64,000 nt of DNA from Atrichornis clamosus (Eukaryota > Chordata > Aves > Passeriformes > Menuridae): assembly GCA_013400975.1 (NCBI GenBank), contig WBMZ01000177.1, positions 1 to 64,000 on the forward strand. The letters are read 5' to 3'. The translations under genes and the position numbers were made by a program. This document shows positions 49,901-58,900 of this stretch, one piece after another (within the stretch, counting starts at the first letter, position 1; each line of letters starts with the position of its first letter). The notes under the pieces were generated by a model, which was given only the letters and a program-made list of their open reading frames with translations, was not told the DNA's origin and did not search any database.

Positions 49901-52693
49901 TAGCTATAGCCTACATCAAAGTCTCCCTGAGCTGTTTGTCATCACAGGATTTCCTACCTTGCATTTCCAGTGTCTGCTAAGGAAATGCTGTATTTTCCTT
50001 TACAGATAAAAGGGAAGATTGAAGAATGGGATATGTAAACATTTTTTTCCCCCAGTACATCATCTGGGTTAAAGCACCACACCTACACTTGGTGCAAACA
50101 ACCTACACGCAGTGAAATTTAGATAGCAAAGATTGCTTTTTAGGTGGTTTGCCTTTCATATTTTCCTCCTTATTCAGCACCACGTCACCTGTGGCATGCT
50201 CCACATTCTCTGTGATCCGAACACGATTCCACTGTTACTGCACATGAAATCGATACACAGCTGAAACCAACAGCACATGGGCACATGAACTCCCAGAAAC
50301 AACAGGCACAAAGGGGACACTGCCTGCGTCTGTCAACACTCCCAGACCTCCTCAAGTGCCCACTTTCCATATGCACCAGGAGCAGGCACAGCCTTTTTCG
50401 TAATGTCTGTTTCAGTAGCTCTCCACAGTACCTGAGCCTGACTTGCACTCTGCTCTCAATGGTATCTGTGGCAACACACAACCAGCAAGAGGCCACTTAC
50501 ATAAGCTGGGTACCTGAGAAGATCACAGGCTGCCCTGCCCCACTAGCCAGCACCTCATATGAATGCCACCGAGCAACCTCTTCCTCCTCAGTTTGTAAGT
50601 TTATTCTGTTGGCTAAGAGGAATTAGGAATGATAGAATTTCAAATAATTACTCATTTACATTTTGCTATTTTACCCAAATTCAAAGTTCAAGTCATCAGA
50701 GGACCAAGTTGAATGCAAGTTCACTGACATTATATGGAGGCATCAAAAAACCCCAACATGTAATCAGCATTTACAAAGAAAAATGTATGGAGGGAGAATT
50801 CTTTTGTTGCTTCCCCTGCAGTCACAGATTCACAGAACGGGTACAGCTGGAAGGGACCACTGTGGGTCATCTGGCCCATACTCCCAGCTCTAACCTGCAG
50901 GGTTTTCCTAGAGCACATTGCACAGAACTTGTGTCCAGATGGCTCTTGAGTATCTGCAGTGAGGAATAGTCCTCAGCTTCTTTGGACAATCTGCTCCAGT
51001 GCCCGGTCACACACACAGTAAAGAAGTTCTTCCTCATGCTCAGGTGGAACTTCCTGTGCATCAGTTTCTCCGTGTTGCCTCTTGTCCTGTTGCCCAGCTC
51101 CACGGAGCAGAGCCTGGCTCCATCTTCTGACACCCTCCCTTCAGATACTGACAGACATTGACAAGGTCCCCTCTCAGCCGCCTCTTCTCGAGGCTGAACA
51201 GCCCCACCTCTCTCAGCCTTTCCTCATAAGAGAGATGCTCCAGTCCCTTCCTTGTCACCCTCTGCTGGACCTGTTCCCGGAGCTCCCTGTCTCTCTTGTC
51301 CTGAGGAGCCCAGACTGGACACAGCACTCCAGATGTGCCTCACCAGGGCTGAGTAGAGGGGCAGGATCAACTCCCTTGACCTGCTGGCTATGCTCTTCCT
51401 GATGCACCTCAGGATCCCACTGGCCTTCTTAGCCCCCAGGACACACTGCTGGCTCATGGACAGCTTGTGGGCCACCAGAATCCCCAGGTCCTTCTTAGAA
51501 CGTCAGCCAAGCCTTAGTGCTTCAGGTAAGAAACAAGCAACTAAAGCAGATGTACCTTGCAAAACAAAGACTGATTTAAAGCAATAGTCTCTAGGTAAAA
51601 GGATGTGAAGAAGGAAAGTATAAAAACAACATGAACAGATTTATTTTCCTAACTTTTCCACTGAGACTTTGGCAGCATTTCAATGTAAGCCAAAAAGAAT
51701 TGTTAAAAACCTGACTTAACAATTAAAAACCCATTAAGACAGTGACAGAATAAGCAGAACCAAAAGTAACAATAAAAAAAAAAGATTTGCTACACTTGCA
51801 TTTTAGTCAAATGCATTAACCATAATCTTGAAGGACAGGGATTAAAATATAAACCCAGCTTTTAAAAAAACACAAATGAGGATTTTGCTTACAGTAAGGG
51901 ACATTTGCTCCACAGGTAAACAGCGGGAATGACACCATTAGGCAGGACTAAAGAGAGGAGCAGCTGACAGGCTCCTTCCAGCTGGGTGGGCGACAACAGC
52001 AAAGACAGCACACCAGGGAGGAACAGCGCTCGGCTGCTGCCTGTGCCCTGCCTCAAGGAAGAGACAAGGGCTCGTGCATCTGCAATCTGGCATCTTCTAT
52101 GAGGTGTATGGAACCACTAATCGTAAAAAGAAGGTGGGAAAACCCACAGGCACACGACCACCTCTCTGGGATAGCCGCCCTGGGCACATCCTGCCAGACT
52201 GCTTCCATTCATCCCTACAATACGGGCTAAGACAGGCAAGCTGATGGTACACACATGGCTCATGACATTTTTTTAAGTTAGAAGAGAGGAAACTTTCTCC
52301 TCTCCAAGAGGCCCCAAAATTTCCTCATGCCACCCAGACATCCCCTCTGTTTAAACCTCCCGCCTGAATCAGCCCCAGGCTTACAACGCGGCCAAGGTGG
52401 GAGGGCATAAAAAGGCATTAAGCCTTCCCTAGCCCAGGGATGCTGGGGCGGAAGGCAGACCCACCTCCTCTGGGTGCCGGGGCCCTCCGAGGGGCGACCT
52501 CATTTTAGGCTCTCCCACTCCCTCCCTCCTGCCCGCCTCCTCCCGGTCCCGCCCGGCCCGGCCCGGCTCGGCCCGCCCTCAGCCGACATTACCAGTGCTT
52601 CCCATAGAGCCACTGCCCGCCCCAGCCCAACAGGCAGGCTCCGAACGTCGATTTCTTCCAGTGGTTCCTGAGGGCCGCCAGCACTTTCGCCAT
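16834..52693 (-). CDS. AGK: AGK, mitochondrial acylglycerol kinase, complete, 15 coding exons
   Basis: Minus-strand exons in transcript order: 52593-52693, 43468-43507, 39532-39611, 38194-38269, 37342-37434, 36338-36370, 34273-34367, 32130-32199, 31294-31373, 29154-29211, 26693-26837, 25514-25611, 23201-23271, 18888-18972, 16834-16971. They sum to 1263 nt (420 residues plus TGA), against about 422 in human. The product phosphorylates monoacylglycerol and diacylglycerol to lysophosphatidic and phosphatidic acid, and it is a structural subunit of the TIM22 carrier translocase in the mitochondrial inner membrane. Visible marks are the N-terminal hydrophobic segment (about 17-31), the diacylglycerol-kinase nucleotide loop GGDGT at 123-127, the IPLG loop near 152-155, the ERPPEEPEE linker (259-267) and the conserved C-terminal [18 protein letters not shown]. 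The ATG has G at -3 and +4. The gene converges with DENND11. Confidence 0.97.
18391..18610 (-). mobile_element. CR1 LINE fragment in AGK intron 14
   Basis: The + strand reads the reverse complement of the CR1 3' region: gaagggaccacagtggatca, then a stretch ending tgtgtccagatggttcttga and gtatccccagggagggagac. The extreme 3' terminus is degraded. It is in the same orientation as AGK and does not touch an exon. Confidence 0.8.
18888..18972 (-). CDS. AGK: AGK exon 14
   Basis: It encodes [20 protein letters not shown] and RCILQLPE (residues 348-375). This is the least conserved exon, but the spacing and the EGxxCxQASxCxLxLPE frame match the human protein. It enters phase 2 after tttggacag and leaves phase 0 at GAG|gtgaga. 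The next intron (1916 bp) contains a CR1 fragment. Confidence 0.92.
19094..19122. repeat. TACA/TA microsatellite in AGK intron 13
   Basis: The sequence tacatacatacatatataca and the following tacacaca form a short imperfect tetranucleotide repeat next to exon 14's 5' side. Confidence 0.8.
22963..23025. repeat. 19-bp perfect inverted repeat with 25-nt spacer
   Basis: Arms at 22963-22981 (AAGCAAGGCAGAACTCCAG) and 23007-23025 are exact reverse complements. A 13-bp direct repeat, ACTCCAGGTTCTG, occurs at 22975-22987 and 22997-23009, and a compact 7-bp-stem hairpin lies at 22997-23013. It is located in AGK intron 13. Confidence 0.9.
23201..23271 (-). CDS. AGK: AGK exon 13
   Basis: It encodes [20 protein letters not shown] and VHR (residues 324-346). 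EDFxxICIExDxxSKGxF is the conserved C-lobe signature. It is phase 0 in after tttgcacag and phase 2 out at GG|gtgagt. The 4228-bp intron that follows carries a long inverted repeat 175 bp after the donor. Confidence 0.95.
25514..25611 (-). CDS. AGK: AGK exon 12
   Basis: It encodes [20 protein letters not shown] and [12 protein letters not shown] (residues 292-323). The [12 protein letters not shown] strand matches the family closely. It enters phase 1 after atatgcag and leaves phase 0 at ATG|gtaaga. The next intron is 2242 bp with no recognised element. Confidence 0.95.
26693..26837 (-). CDS. AGK: AGK exon 11
   Basis: It encodes residues 243-290, starting [20 protein letters not shown] and ending [11 protein letters not shown]. 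The acidic linker PPEEPEE is followed by a basic/aromatic helix ([13 protein letters not shown], 274-286). It is phase 0 in after atccaag and phase 1 out at AAA G|gtgagc. The next intron is 1081 bp. Confidence 0.95.
29154..29211 (-). CDS. AGK: AGK exon 10 (58 bp)
   Basis: It encodes [19 protein letters not shown] (residues 224-242). It enters phase 2 after ttttttcag and leaves phase 0 at AAG|gtaaaa. The next intron is 2316 bp. It contains a G6-C-G7 tract at 27464-27477 and otherwise nothing recognisable. Confidence 0.95.
31294..31373 (-). CDS. AGK: AGK exon 9
   Basis: It encodes [20 protein letters not shown] and AEVKVS (residues 197-222). The [10 protein letters not shown] strand and loop belong to the C-terminal lobe of the lipid kinase. 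It is phase 0 in and phase 2 out at AA|gtaaga. The next intron is 2082 bp. I saw no gene or repeat in it. Confidence 0.95.
32130..32199 (-). CDS. AGK: AGK exon 8
   Basis: It encodes [20 protein letters not shown] and QIK (residues 174-196), nearly identical to the family. The acceptor is gttttgcag and the donor AAG|gtaaaa. The next intron is 756 bp with nothing notable. Confidence 0.95.
33551..33621. repeat. Tandem repeat, about 2.4 copies of a 28/29-bp A/G-rich unit
   Basis: Unit 1 is 33551-33578 and unit 2 is 33579-33607, with one extra A. Both are built from ggggaaaaatggaaaagaaa plus tgaagtgt. A partial third copy begins at 33608. It lies in AGK intron 7. Confidence 0.9.
34273..34367 (-). 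CDS. AGK: AGK exon 7
   Basis: It encodes [20 protein letters not shown] and [11 protein letters not shown] (residues 142-172). IGFIPLGxT is the second nucleotide-binding loop of the DAGK family. This protein has Lys at 156, where I recall Glu in human AGK. It is phase 0 in and phase 2 out at CA|gtaagt. The next intron is 2073 bp and holds a 28/29-bp tandem repeat near 33551. Confidence 0.94.
36338..36370 (-). CDS. AGK: AGK exon 6 (33-bp micro-exon)
   Basis: It encodes only [11 protein letters not shown] (residues 131-141), which matches VVTGVLRRTDE of the human protein. It is phase 0 at both ends with acceptor tttttcag and donor gtgaga. It is below usual gene-finder length but required to join the kinase domain. 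The next intron is 1970 bp with no recognised element. A mildly CpG-containing patch lies near 34990-35040. Confidence 0.93.
36625..36660. repeat. Three copies of a 12-bp unit
   Basis: ctgaataatgct occurs at 36625 and 36637, with a one-to-two-base variant at 36649. It lies in AGK intron 5. Confidence 0.85.
37342..37434 (-). CDS. AGK: AGK exon 5 (GGDGT nucleotide loop)
   Basis: It encodes [20 protein letters not shown] and [11 protein letters not shown] (residues 100-130). GGDGT at 123-127 is the ATP-binding glycine loop of the DAGK family, and Gly126 is the residue whose change abolishes activity in human AGK. It is phase 0 at both ends. The donor GAG|gtactg is poor. The next intron is 971 bp and holds a 12-bp triplicate at 36625-36660. 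Confidence 0.96.
38194..38269 (-). CDS. AGK: AGK exon 4
   Basis: It encodes [20 protein letters not shown] and VTVVK (residues 75-99), the helix and strand after the NPAA turn. It enters phase 2 after atttttag and leaves phase 0 at AAG|gtaaga. The next intron is 759 bp with nothing notable. Confidence 0.95.
39532..39611 (-). CDS. AGK: AGK exon 3
   Basis: It encodes [20 protein letters not shown] and NPAACK (residues 48-73). [11 protein letters not shown] is the first strand of the diacylglycerol-kinase catalytic fold and the NPxA nucleotide-binding turn. The acceptor is cttacttag, with a modest pyrimidine tract. The donor is GG|gtaaaa. The next intron is 1262 bp and includes an A13 run near 39288. 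Confidence 0.95.
40908..40947. repeat. 20-bp tandem duplication
   Basis: gctctaaacaatctaacaag at 40908-40927 is repeated with one change at 40928-40947. It is in AGK intron 2. Confidence 0.85.
42990..43340. promoter_or_regulatory. GC-rich, CpG-containing patch in AGK intron 2
   Basis: By eye about a dozen CG dinucleotides and high GC occur in 350 bp, in contrast to the AT-rich, CpG-poor intron around it. It lies about 130 bp downstream of exon 2. It may be a small CpG island, an enhancer or an alternative start, or the remains of a GC-rich insertion. No exon signature was found. Confidence 0.35.
43468..43507 (-). CDS. AGK: AGK exon 2 (40 bp)
   Basis: It encodes [13 protein letters not shown] (residues 35-47). 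With the split codon from exon 1 this restores the family sequence [16 protein letters not shown]. It enters phase 2 after tgatag and leaves phase 0 at CAG|gtaata. Confidence 0.94.
43508..52592 (-). other. AGK intron 1 (9.1 kb)
   Basis: This is the largest intron. Near its 5' end, in the CpG island, it has a C-rich tract on the + strand. It carries a CR1 insertion at about 50822-51497. The rest is mostly AT-rich unique-looking DNA. Two long open frames (46570-47208 minus, 44223-44720 plus) match nothing I know. No further exon of AGK is needed to close the reading frame. Confidence 0.85.
50822..51497 (-). mobile_element. CR1 LINE insertion (about 0.68 kb) in AGK intron 1
   Basis: Read on the minus strand this is a continuous 5'-truncated CR1 3' region ending near 50822 (gtcacagattcacagaacgg on the + strand). 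Phrases such as cagctggaagggaccactgt, ctcagcctttcctcataaga and gccttcttagcccccaggac are typical of CR1. It is better preserved than the other minus-strand copies and in AGK orientation. Confidence 0.88.
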
Positions 52694-52920
52694 CCCGCCC
52701 CGCCGCCCGGGCCGCCCCTCGGGACGCGCCGCCGCTCCCGTGCCCGGCCCGGCTCGGCTGGAAACGGCTCCCGCGGGCCCGGCGTTCCGCGCAGACACCT
52801 GGCCGCAGTTAACAGAAACAAGCAGACAAAACCCCACCGATCCCAAGGAAAAGTGTTCTCGCTCTCCCCAGAGTCCCGGCCCTCGCTGCCTCGCTTCGTG
52901 ATCGCCCTCCAGCCCCTGAG
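52440..52920 (-). promoter_or_regulatory. CpG-island promoter of AGK
   Basis: Dense CG dinucleotides and GC content surround AGK exon 1. A GC box on the minus strand (GGGGCGGG, 52694-52701) directly abuts the ATG. I see no TATA box, as expected for a housekeeping mitochondrial gene. C-runs at 52513-52579 on the + strand mean repeated G-runs on the coding strand just inside intron 1. The exact transcription start is not determinable. Confidence 0.75.
52593..52693 (-). CDS. AGK: AGK exon 1 (start codon)
   Basis: It encodes residues 1-33, [20 protein letters not shown] and [13 protein letters not shown]. It matches vertebrate AGK from LRNHWKK onward, while the first seven residues differ from the human form as I recall it. 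The basic then hydrophobic pattern is the membrane/TIM22 anchor. It leaves phase 2 at CAC TG|gtaatg. Confidence 0.95.
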
Positions 52921-53065
52921 GTGACCTATTGCCACGGGCTTCTGGCTGCCAGCGCTGACACTGCCTGGAGATGGGGAGCAGGAGATGGAGTGTAGCAGAG
53001 GACAAAGGGGAACAGGTCTTTTTTCCACACCAGTAAAAATATCCACAGTGCTCCTCCCGCCTCCC

Positions 53066-53205
53066 CCCACAAAAAAACCCCAAAAACAGACAAACAAAAC
53101 CCCCTCACCAAATCAAAAACAAACCAACCAAACAAAACACAACAAAAAACCCCAAACCAAATAAAACAAAACATAAACAAACAAACAAAAAACAAACCAA
53201 AAATA
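53066..53205. repeat. A/C-rich simple sequence, imperfect (CAAA)n/(CCAAA)n
   Basis: About 140 bp consist almost wholly of A and C in shifting caaa, caaaa and ccaaa units. It starts about 370 bp upstream of the AGK start codon and marks the far edge of the promoter region. Confidence 0.85.
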
Positions 53206-53519
53206 TTTAAGCATATTGAGCTAGAAGAAATGTTGTCTAGGAAGTAGCTGGGGATTGCTGTTTAAGCCCAACCAACAGGATGGCCGTGAGCACTGGGAGA
53301 AATACCTCCAACCACGCATGGAAAACACCAACCTCACAAGGATGCCATGCAGCCATGAACAGCATGAACATTCTCCCGGGGGAAGGTGGAAATACAAGCA
53401 AGGGGCAAGATCTCACCTCATCATGGAAAAACCTTTGGGACAAACTAGTGGTGGTGGCCTCTTCTAGCACTAACTAGGTTGTCACTAGTACAGTATATAA
53501 CTATTTTTTACAAGGTAAC

Positions 53520-54614
53520 CCACTCAGTTGATCAAGGGAAGCCAGTTGATGGAATCATTTTGGATTTCAGTAAAGCTTTCGATACTGTCTCTCTAGCATC
53601 CTTCTGGACAAAATTTCCAGCACATAGCTGGATAAACACATAATGTGAGGGGTGAGCAATTGGCTCATGGGTTGGGCACAAAGGGTTTCAGTGACTAGGA
53701 TGACATCAGACTGGTGACCTGTCACTAGTGGGGTCTGCAGGGCTCCATCGTTGGCCATGACTTGGACGCAGGACTAAACTGGGAGGAGCTGTTGACTCTT
53801 TCAAAGACCAACACGCCCTGCAGAGAGACCTCGACAGGTCTCTCTCAGGAGGGTTGAGCAATCACCAACCATGTGAGGTTTAACAAAGACGAGTGCTGGA
53901 TTCTGCACTTGGGATGGGGCAGCCCTGGATATGTGTATAGACTGGAGAATGAGACACTGGAGAGCAGAGCCATGGAAAGGGACCTGGGGTCCTGGTTGAT
54001 GGCACGTTGAACATGACTCAGCAGTGCCCTGGCAGCCAGGAGGGCCAAGCGTGTTCTGGGGGCATCAGGCCCAGCATCGCCAGCCAGGCAAGGGAGGGGA
54101 TTGTCCTGCTCTGCTCTGCTCTGGGGCGGCCTCACCTCCAGTCCTGGGGGCAGTTCTGGGGACCACAATATAAAAAAGACTTTAAACTATTAAGAGAGTG
54201 TCCAGAGGAGAGCAAAGAAGATGGCTCTCCTCTTGTGTGAGGAGTGACAGAGGCCACTTGGTCAGTTCAGCCTGAGGCAGACTGAGGGGAGACCTCATCA
54301 CAGTCTGCAAGGGGGACAGAGGAGGGGAAGAGGAGGGGCAGTCACCGATCTCCTCTCTGTGTTGACCAGGGACAGGACCAGAGGGAATGGCCTGAAGTTG
54401 TGTCAGACGAGGTTTAGGTTGGATATCAGGAAAAGGTTCTTCACCCAGAGGGTGATTGTGCACTGGAACAGGCTCCCTAGGGAAGTGGTCACAGCAAAAG
54501 TTCAAGTGTTTGGACAATGCTCAGAGCACATGGGGGATAGTCCTGTGTAGGGTCAGGAGTTAGACTTTGATGATCCTGAGGGTCCCTCCCAATTCAGGCT
54601 ATTCTATGATTCTC
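53520..54614 (+). mobile_element. CR1 LINE insertion, 5'-truncated (about 1.1 kb), upstream of AGK
   Basis: A decayed reverse-transcriptase reading at about 53527-53590 gives VDGIILDFSKAFDTVS, the CR1-family RT motif. Downstream phrases (gccatggaaagggacctggg, gccctggcagccaggagggc, tcctgggggcagttctgggg) follow CR1 order. It ends at 54601-54613 with attctatgattct, the typical CR1 3' terminus. The frame is interrupted by stops and indels, so it is not an active element. Confidence 0.88.
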
Positions 54615-55231
54615 AGGCCAAGGTTTCTCATGACACAGGAGAGATGGTAAACAGCCTCAGAGATTTCCTAAAAGCATCGAGTTATTCAGAAAGACCCCAT
54701 CTGATGAGAAAGGAAGAGAGATGTTGGCCATTCCTAACAAACTCTTGGCTACATAAGTGGTGTGAGGAACCAATGCTGCTTTTGTAGACCACTCTTGACA
54801 GGGCGCTCAGCTTGAGGTCTCAGGAGAACAAGGATGCAGTCTGGCAAGGACCAGCAGGTCAGGGTAATGAACGTAACACCAGAAGTCTTTTTTCCAAATT
54901 TTTTTCTTGTCTTGTAAAATGCCATTTTCAGCAATATAAAAACATCAAAGCCAATAAAATGACCCTTTTTTGGTAAAAAGATTCCCGAAATCCTTCTGCT
55001 TAAGAATGTCAGGATGAGAAGTGAGTAGTAACATAAGGTGGCTGCTTGAGGCCAAATTTGGATTCTGGGTGTGCAAAAGTCTGTTCCGCAAAAATCAAGT
55101 TGATGCAGAAGATAGTCCAGGAGACACTCTGCTATAAGTGACAAGAAAAGCAGACTAAACCCTATGGATTTGTTTCCCTACTATATTTTAGGTTTTCTTT
55201 TCCCTTTATTTTCTAGAGCAGATGATCTGGG

Positions 55232-55233
<2 letters not shown>

Positions 55234-55261
<28 letters not shown>
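55234..55261. repeat. T28 homopolymer
   Basis: 28 uninterrupted T residues are followed by acttaggaaac. It is the longest homopolymer in the window. Confidence 0.95.
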
Positions 55262-55265
<4 letters not shown>

Positions 55266-55910
55266 AGGAAACATTAAGTTATCTACTTGTGATGAATATC
55301 GCCTCATCCAGTAGCCATTGCTTCCCACTTAAATATTCCAGCTTCATTTGTCCAGTGCATCTCCATGTACTGAATACATGCACTTGACCCGGTGCTGAAT
55401 ATGCCAGGTGGTGTGGAGTGATTAAATGCCCTACTTTTCTTTTGGTGTTTGTCCTACTTTTTTGAGGATTCAGATGGTATGGTCAACTGCTAACAGCAAT
55501 GATAGCCACAGATATTAGTACTCTCATCCTGCTTTCCTTCACTTATGAAAAGATTGTGTGCTGATAAATGCTTTTCAAATTCATAATTCTCATGTGGTGC
55601 CACAAATAATTTACAAACGTCTGTAACTTCCTATTTTGCAACCAAGTCTACTGAGTACAGTTATGTTCATTAACGATGCTTCCAAAACAAGCTTGAATTT
55701 TTAAAATAAAGCCTCTTTAGTATGCTAATACATATTCACAGCAGTCAGAAAAATTGCTTAAATGTATGAAAGACCTGAGTATCTCTAAGATGGCTGAACG
55801 GAAATTTTCCTGAGTTCCTAACCATGAAAACACATCAGAATTAGTATAAGCGAGAAATTTTAGCTCAGCTGCTAGTTGTCTTCAGCATCCCTGGCAGAGG
55901 GATGTGACCC

Positions 55911-55970
55911 TGTTTTGGGCAGGGTGGCTGGACTGGGTGAGGTCCAGAGGTTCCATCCCATCCCCACTGT
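55911..55970 (+). mobile_element. Probable CR1 LINE remnant
   Basis: The sequence gggtggctggactgggtgag then gtccagaggttccatcccat resembles the CR1 3' segment that normally reads 'ggctggactagatgacctccagaggtcccttccaac'. The terminal octamer repeat is missing, so this is a tentative call. Confidence 0.5.
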
Positions 55971-58900
55971 TGGGACTGTGTGACGCTGAGAATTTGGGTG
56001 GGTGATTTTGATATAGGGCTTTTTGAAGAGAATGGCCCTTAGAAGAAAGAGACAGTGCAGACAGCAACGACAGATTGTGCACTTGTCTTTTAACTTGGCT
56101 TTACTTAGAATGCAGTGTCCATTCCGAAATTCCTCCTGGCAAACACGTATGTCCTAGTTTTTGGCTATGGTCGTCTGATCACCCTCCAGGTAGATCACAC
56201 CTGCCATGCTGCTTCATGTACTGGGTACTTCTCTTTTAGCTGTCCTAGTTTTCTCCATGTCAGATCAATAGAAGCAGATATTAGAGTATGTGCAATGGAA
56301 AATCAGAGGATACAGGGTTGATCTCGAGCATCCTCTAGATTATGTAGTAATTTTTAGGCCAAGTAAAATTCCTGCTCTCTTTTTTCATAAAACTGTTCAG
56401 AGGAGGCTGGAATGTGTGATTTTTCTTTCTTATGATTTCTAGATGGTTTGTGTAAAAAAAGAATAATTCAAAAAGCTGCTCTGCAACTCTAATACTTGAC
56501 TGGGGACGTGTCACCTAAAATTATCACACAAGTTGTGTATGAAGACAGGTGAATGTCTCATCCTGGTTACTCATGTCTGACCCTTTTATGATGAGTAATT
56601 TTTTGTCATCCTGTCTCCACCATCAGTTCCAAGCCTGTTAGCAGGAGAAGCTTCAGATACATGATCATGCTTCAGGCACATACTTATTTGTAACTCTAGG
56701 AAAGTCACATCCTCAATCATGCCAGTTCTCTTCTTATCCACAGAATGTGGGGGAGACAGTACAGAGGTTTTTGTCTGCTACTTGGCAATGCCCTATAATT
56801 GATAAGGACAGAGAATGATTTAGTCTCCATTTCTGTCCAGCACAATCTGTGCCTATGCATAAAAAAAGGGACCTCCCCAGTCCAGTATAGTCATTCTGTC
56901 ATCCTTACTGCAGTGGAGAATTGAGACCCCTCAGCCTGCTGGTTATTCTGGCATTTGTGACTCATCTATCGATGGTCAGGGGGTATGGAACAGCAGTGCT
57001 GTCAGCCATATCCCGTGCCATCATGGTGATTCTATCTCTTCACGTGCTTCCTTATGAGTAAAATGCAAATAGCTACTTGTGTTGCAAAGAGACCAAATTT
57101 ATTGCTCTGCAGGAGCTGTGTGTTTTCCACACGGATGCAAGTCCGTGTCCCTGCCAGACCGAGGCAGCGTTGTCTGTAATAGTCTGCCCACGTCCCCCTG
57201 TTTTTCACATGATTAATATCACTGTGGCCAGACTGACATGGGAGAGCATCCTCACAGAGCCTTCAGGCTTTTGTGCAGCTGATGAGAAGAAAAACAGAAT
57301 CTAAATCTTTCCATGCCTCTGACCCAGCAAGGGAGATTACAATTTGCTTTGCTTTAATTCCATAACACCGGAATGCCAAGGATGATTTGAAGTGAAGGAG
57401 AGCCCTTTTCCTTGGAGGATGGGAGCAGGACCTACTGGGTGTCTCTCTAGCTCAGGCTGTGGGCTGGGAGCTCCAGCCTTTCAGGCACATCCACCTCCAA
57501 GTTTTCTTAACCACAAGCCATGGGCATAGGCTTGGCTGCAGACAGAGCTCTTTCTCTTCCTGTCCAGGAGGGTTCCTGGGCTAGCTGAAATCTCTGGTGG
57601 GCTTCCCAGTCTGTGTTTCTCTGCTTCTGTTCTCCAGGTTTTGTGTCCAGGGCCTGAAGCTGTTCCTCCACTGTGTGTCCCAGGTCTCACTCCGTTCTAC
57701 CCCTGGCTGATGACTTACATAAGAGAGAGGAGCACTGCAGCCGCTGAAGCTAATCAGAGAAAGTTCCTGCCTGTGAGAGCAGAGAAAGTTCATGATGGAT
57801 TCTCTTGCCCTCATTTCCAGCTCTGCCTGGAGGTGTGATTCCCTGGGGTAGTCATGTCTGCAGTCAGTGCCTGCTCCAGTGGTTTGGAGAAAGAAGTGAA
57901 TCACACTGGCAGGGTTTTTGGTTGGGTAACTCAGAGAAACTCTGCACAAGAATAATCTCTCCCTTCTTCCCCCTCTTCGCTCTTCCTTGGCTCTTCTGTA
58001 AGCAGAACATGACCTGAGCTTCACCCTCCCTAGAAGGAAACTCAGGAGCATGCCTAGCATATTTATATGGAAAAACCCACCACCTTTACACGCTTCCCCC
58101 TCTTCCCATATCCGAGCTATTATACAGAAATATTTCCTGATTCTCTGAGTTTATTAACCTTTTTTCCAAGGGAATGAATAGAGTTATTCACAGCTTTGAA
58201 CAGCAGCAGAAACCCATTAAGTTGCTCTGTGGCAATCTTGTCAGGAACTTGTTCCTTTAGCAGAGACACATTTCAGAAGGCTCTACACTCACTCCCAAAC
58301 CATTCGGATTCAGTAAATGCAGGTGCCACTGAGGCATTAGTGTGAGCAGGCCTGTACCCTACACTTTGAGGGTAGCACCTGTTAGATCTTCTCTAGGTCT
58401 GCTCCAAATGAGGGAACAAGGACTATGCCCTGGGACTGGGATCTATCCATTCACTCAGCAGCACAAACCCCTGCACAGAAACATTCAGCAGCTCCTGTGC
58501 TAATACTGTCTGCTCTACACTCTGCTTTTCAGTGAAGGTCTCACTGAGAGCTACACGGAGGGCATAGTTTTGTTACTGGTAAAGGTTCCTACGCTTAAGA
58601 AAGTCCTGCTGACTGAGGCTCAGGTCGCTCATCTCTGAGCTCATGCTGTTACTATGGTACTGCTCCATATTAGAGGACTCTGCACAGAAAATAGTAGGAT
58701 ATAGGGAGGGAGAGAGACCAAATGCACAGTGCAGACCTGCTTGCAGGATGTGCATTCCCCTCTAAGCAGCGTCTGTTTGGAAGGAGGTAGCTGCCTCCCA
58801 GCTGGTAGCACCAGACCTCTCCTGGGCTTACATCTGCAGGCAGGTATTGTCACGTCTCAGACAGAATCTGAGTGGGGGATGTAACCCATGAAACTCTTCA

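Noticed and set aside
52579..53097. 172- and 164-codon minus-strand frames reaching upstream of the AGK start
   Set aside because: They contain the AGK exon 1 frame or its shadow, but the upstream part has no homology. The ATG at 52693 fits the Kozak context and the family's N-terminus, so the extension is 5' UTR/promoter.
53527..53592. CR1 reverse-transcriptase motif as a functional gene
   Set aside because: The element lacks its 5' part and is broken by stops and frame changes within a few dozen codons, so it is a dead copy.
57581..58060. 159-codon minus frame in intergenic DNA
   Set aside because: There is no motif, homology or promoter/poly(A) context. It is compatible with chance in a moderately GC-rich patch.
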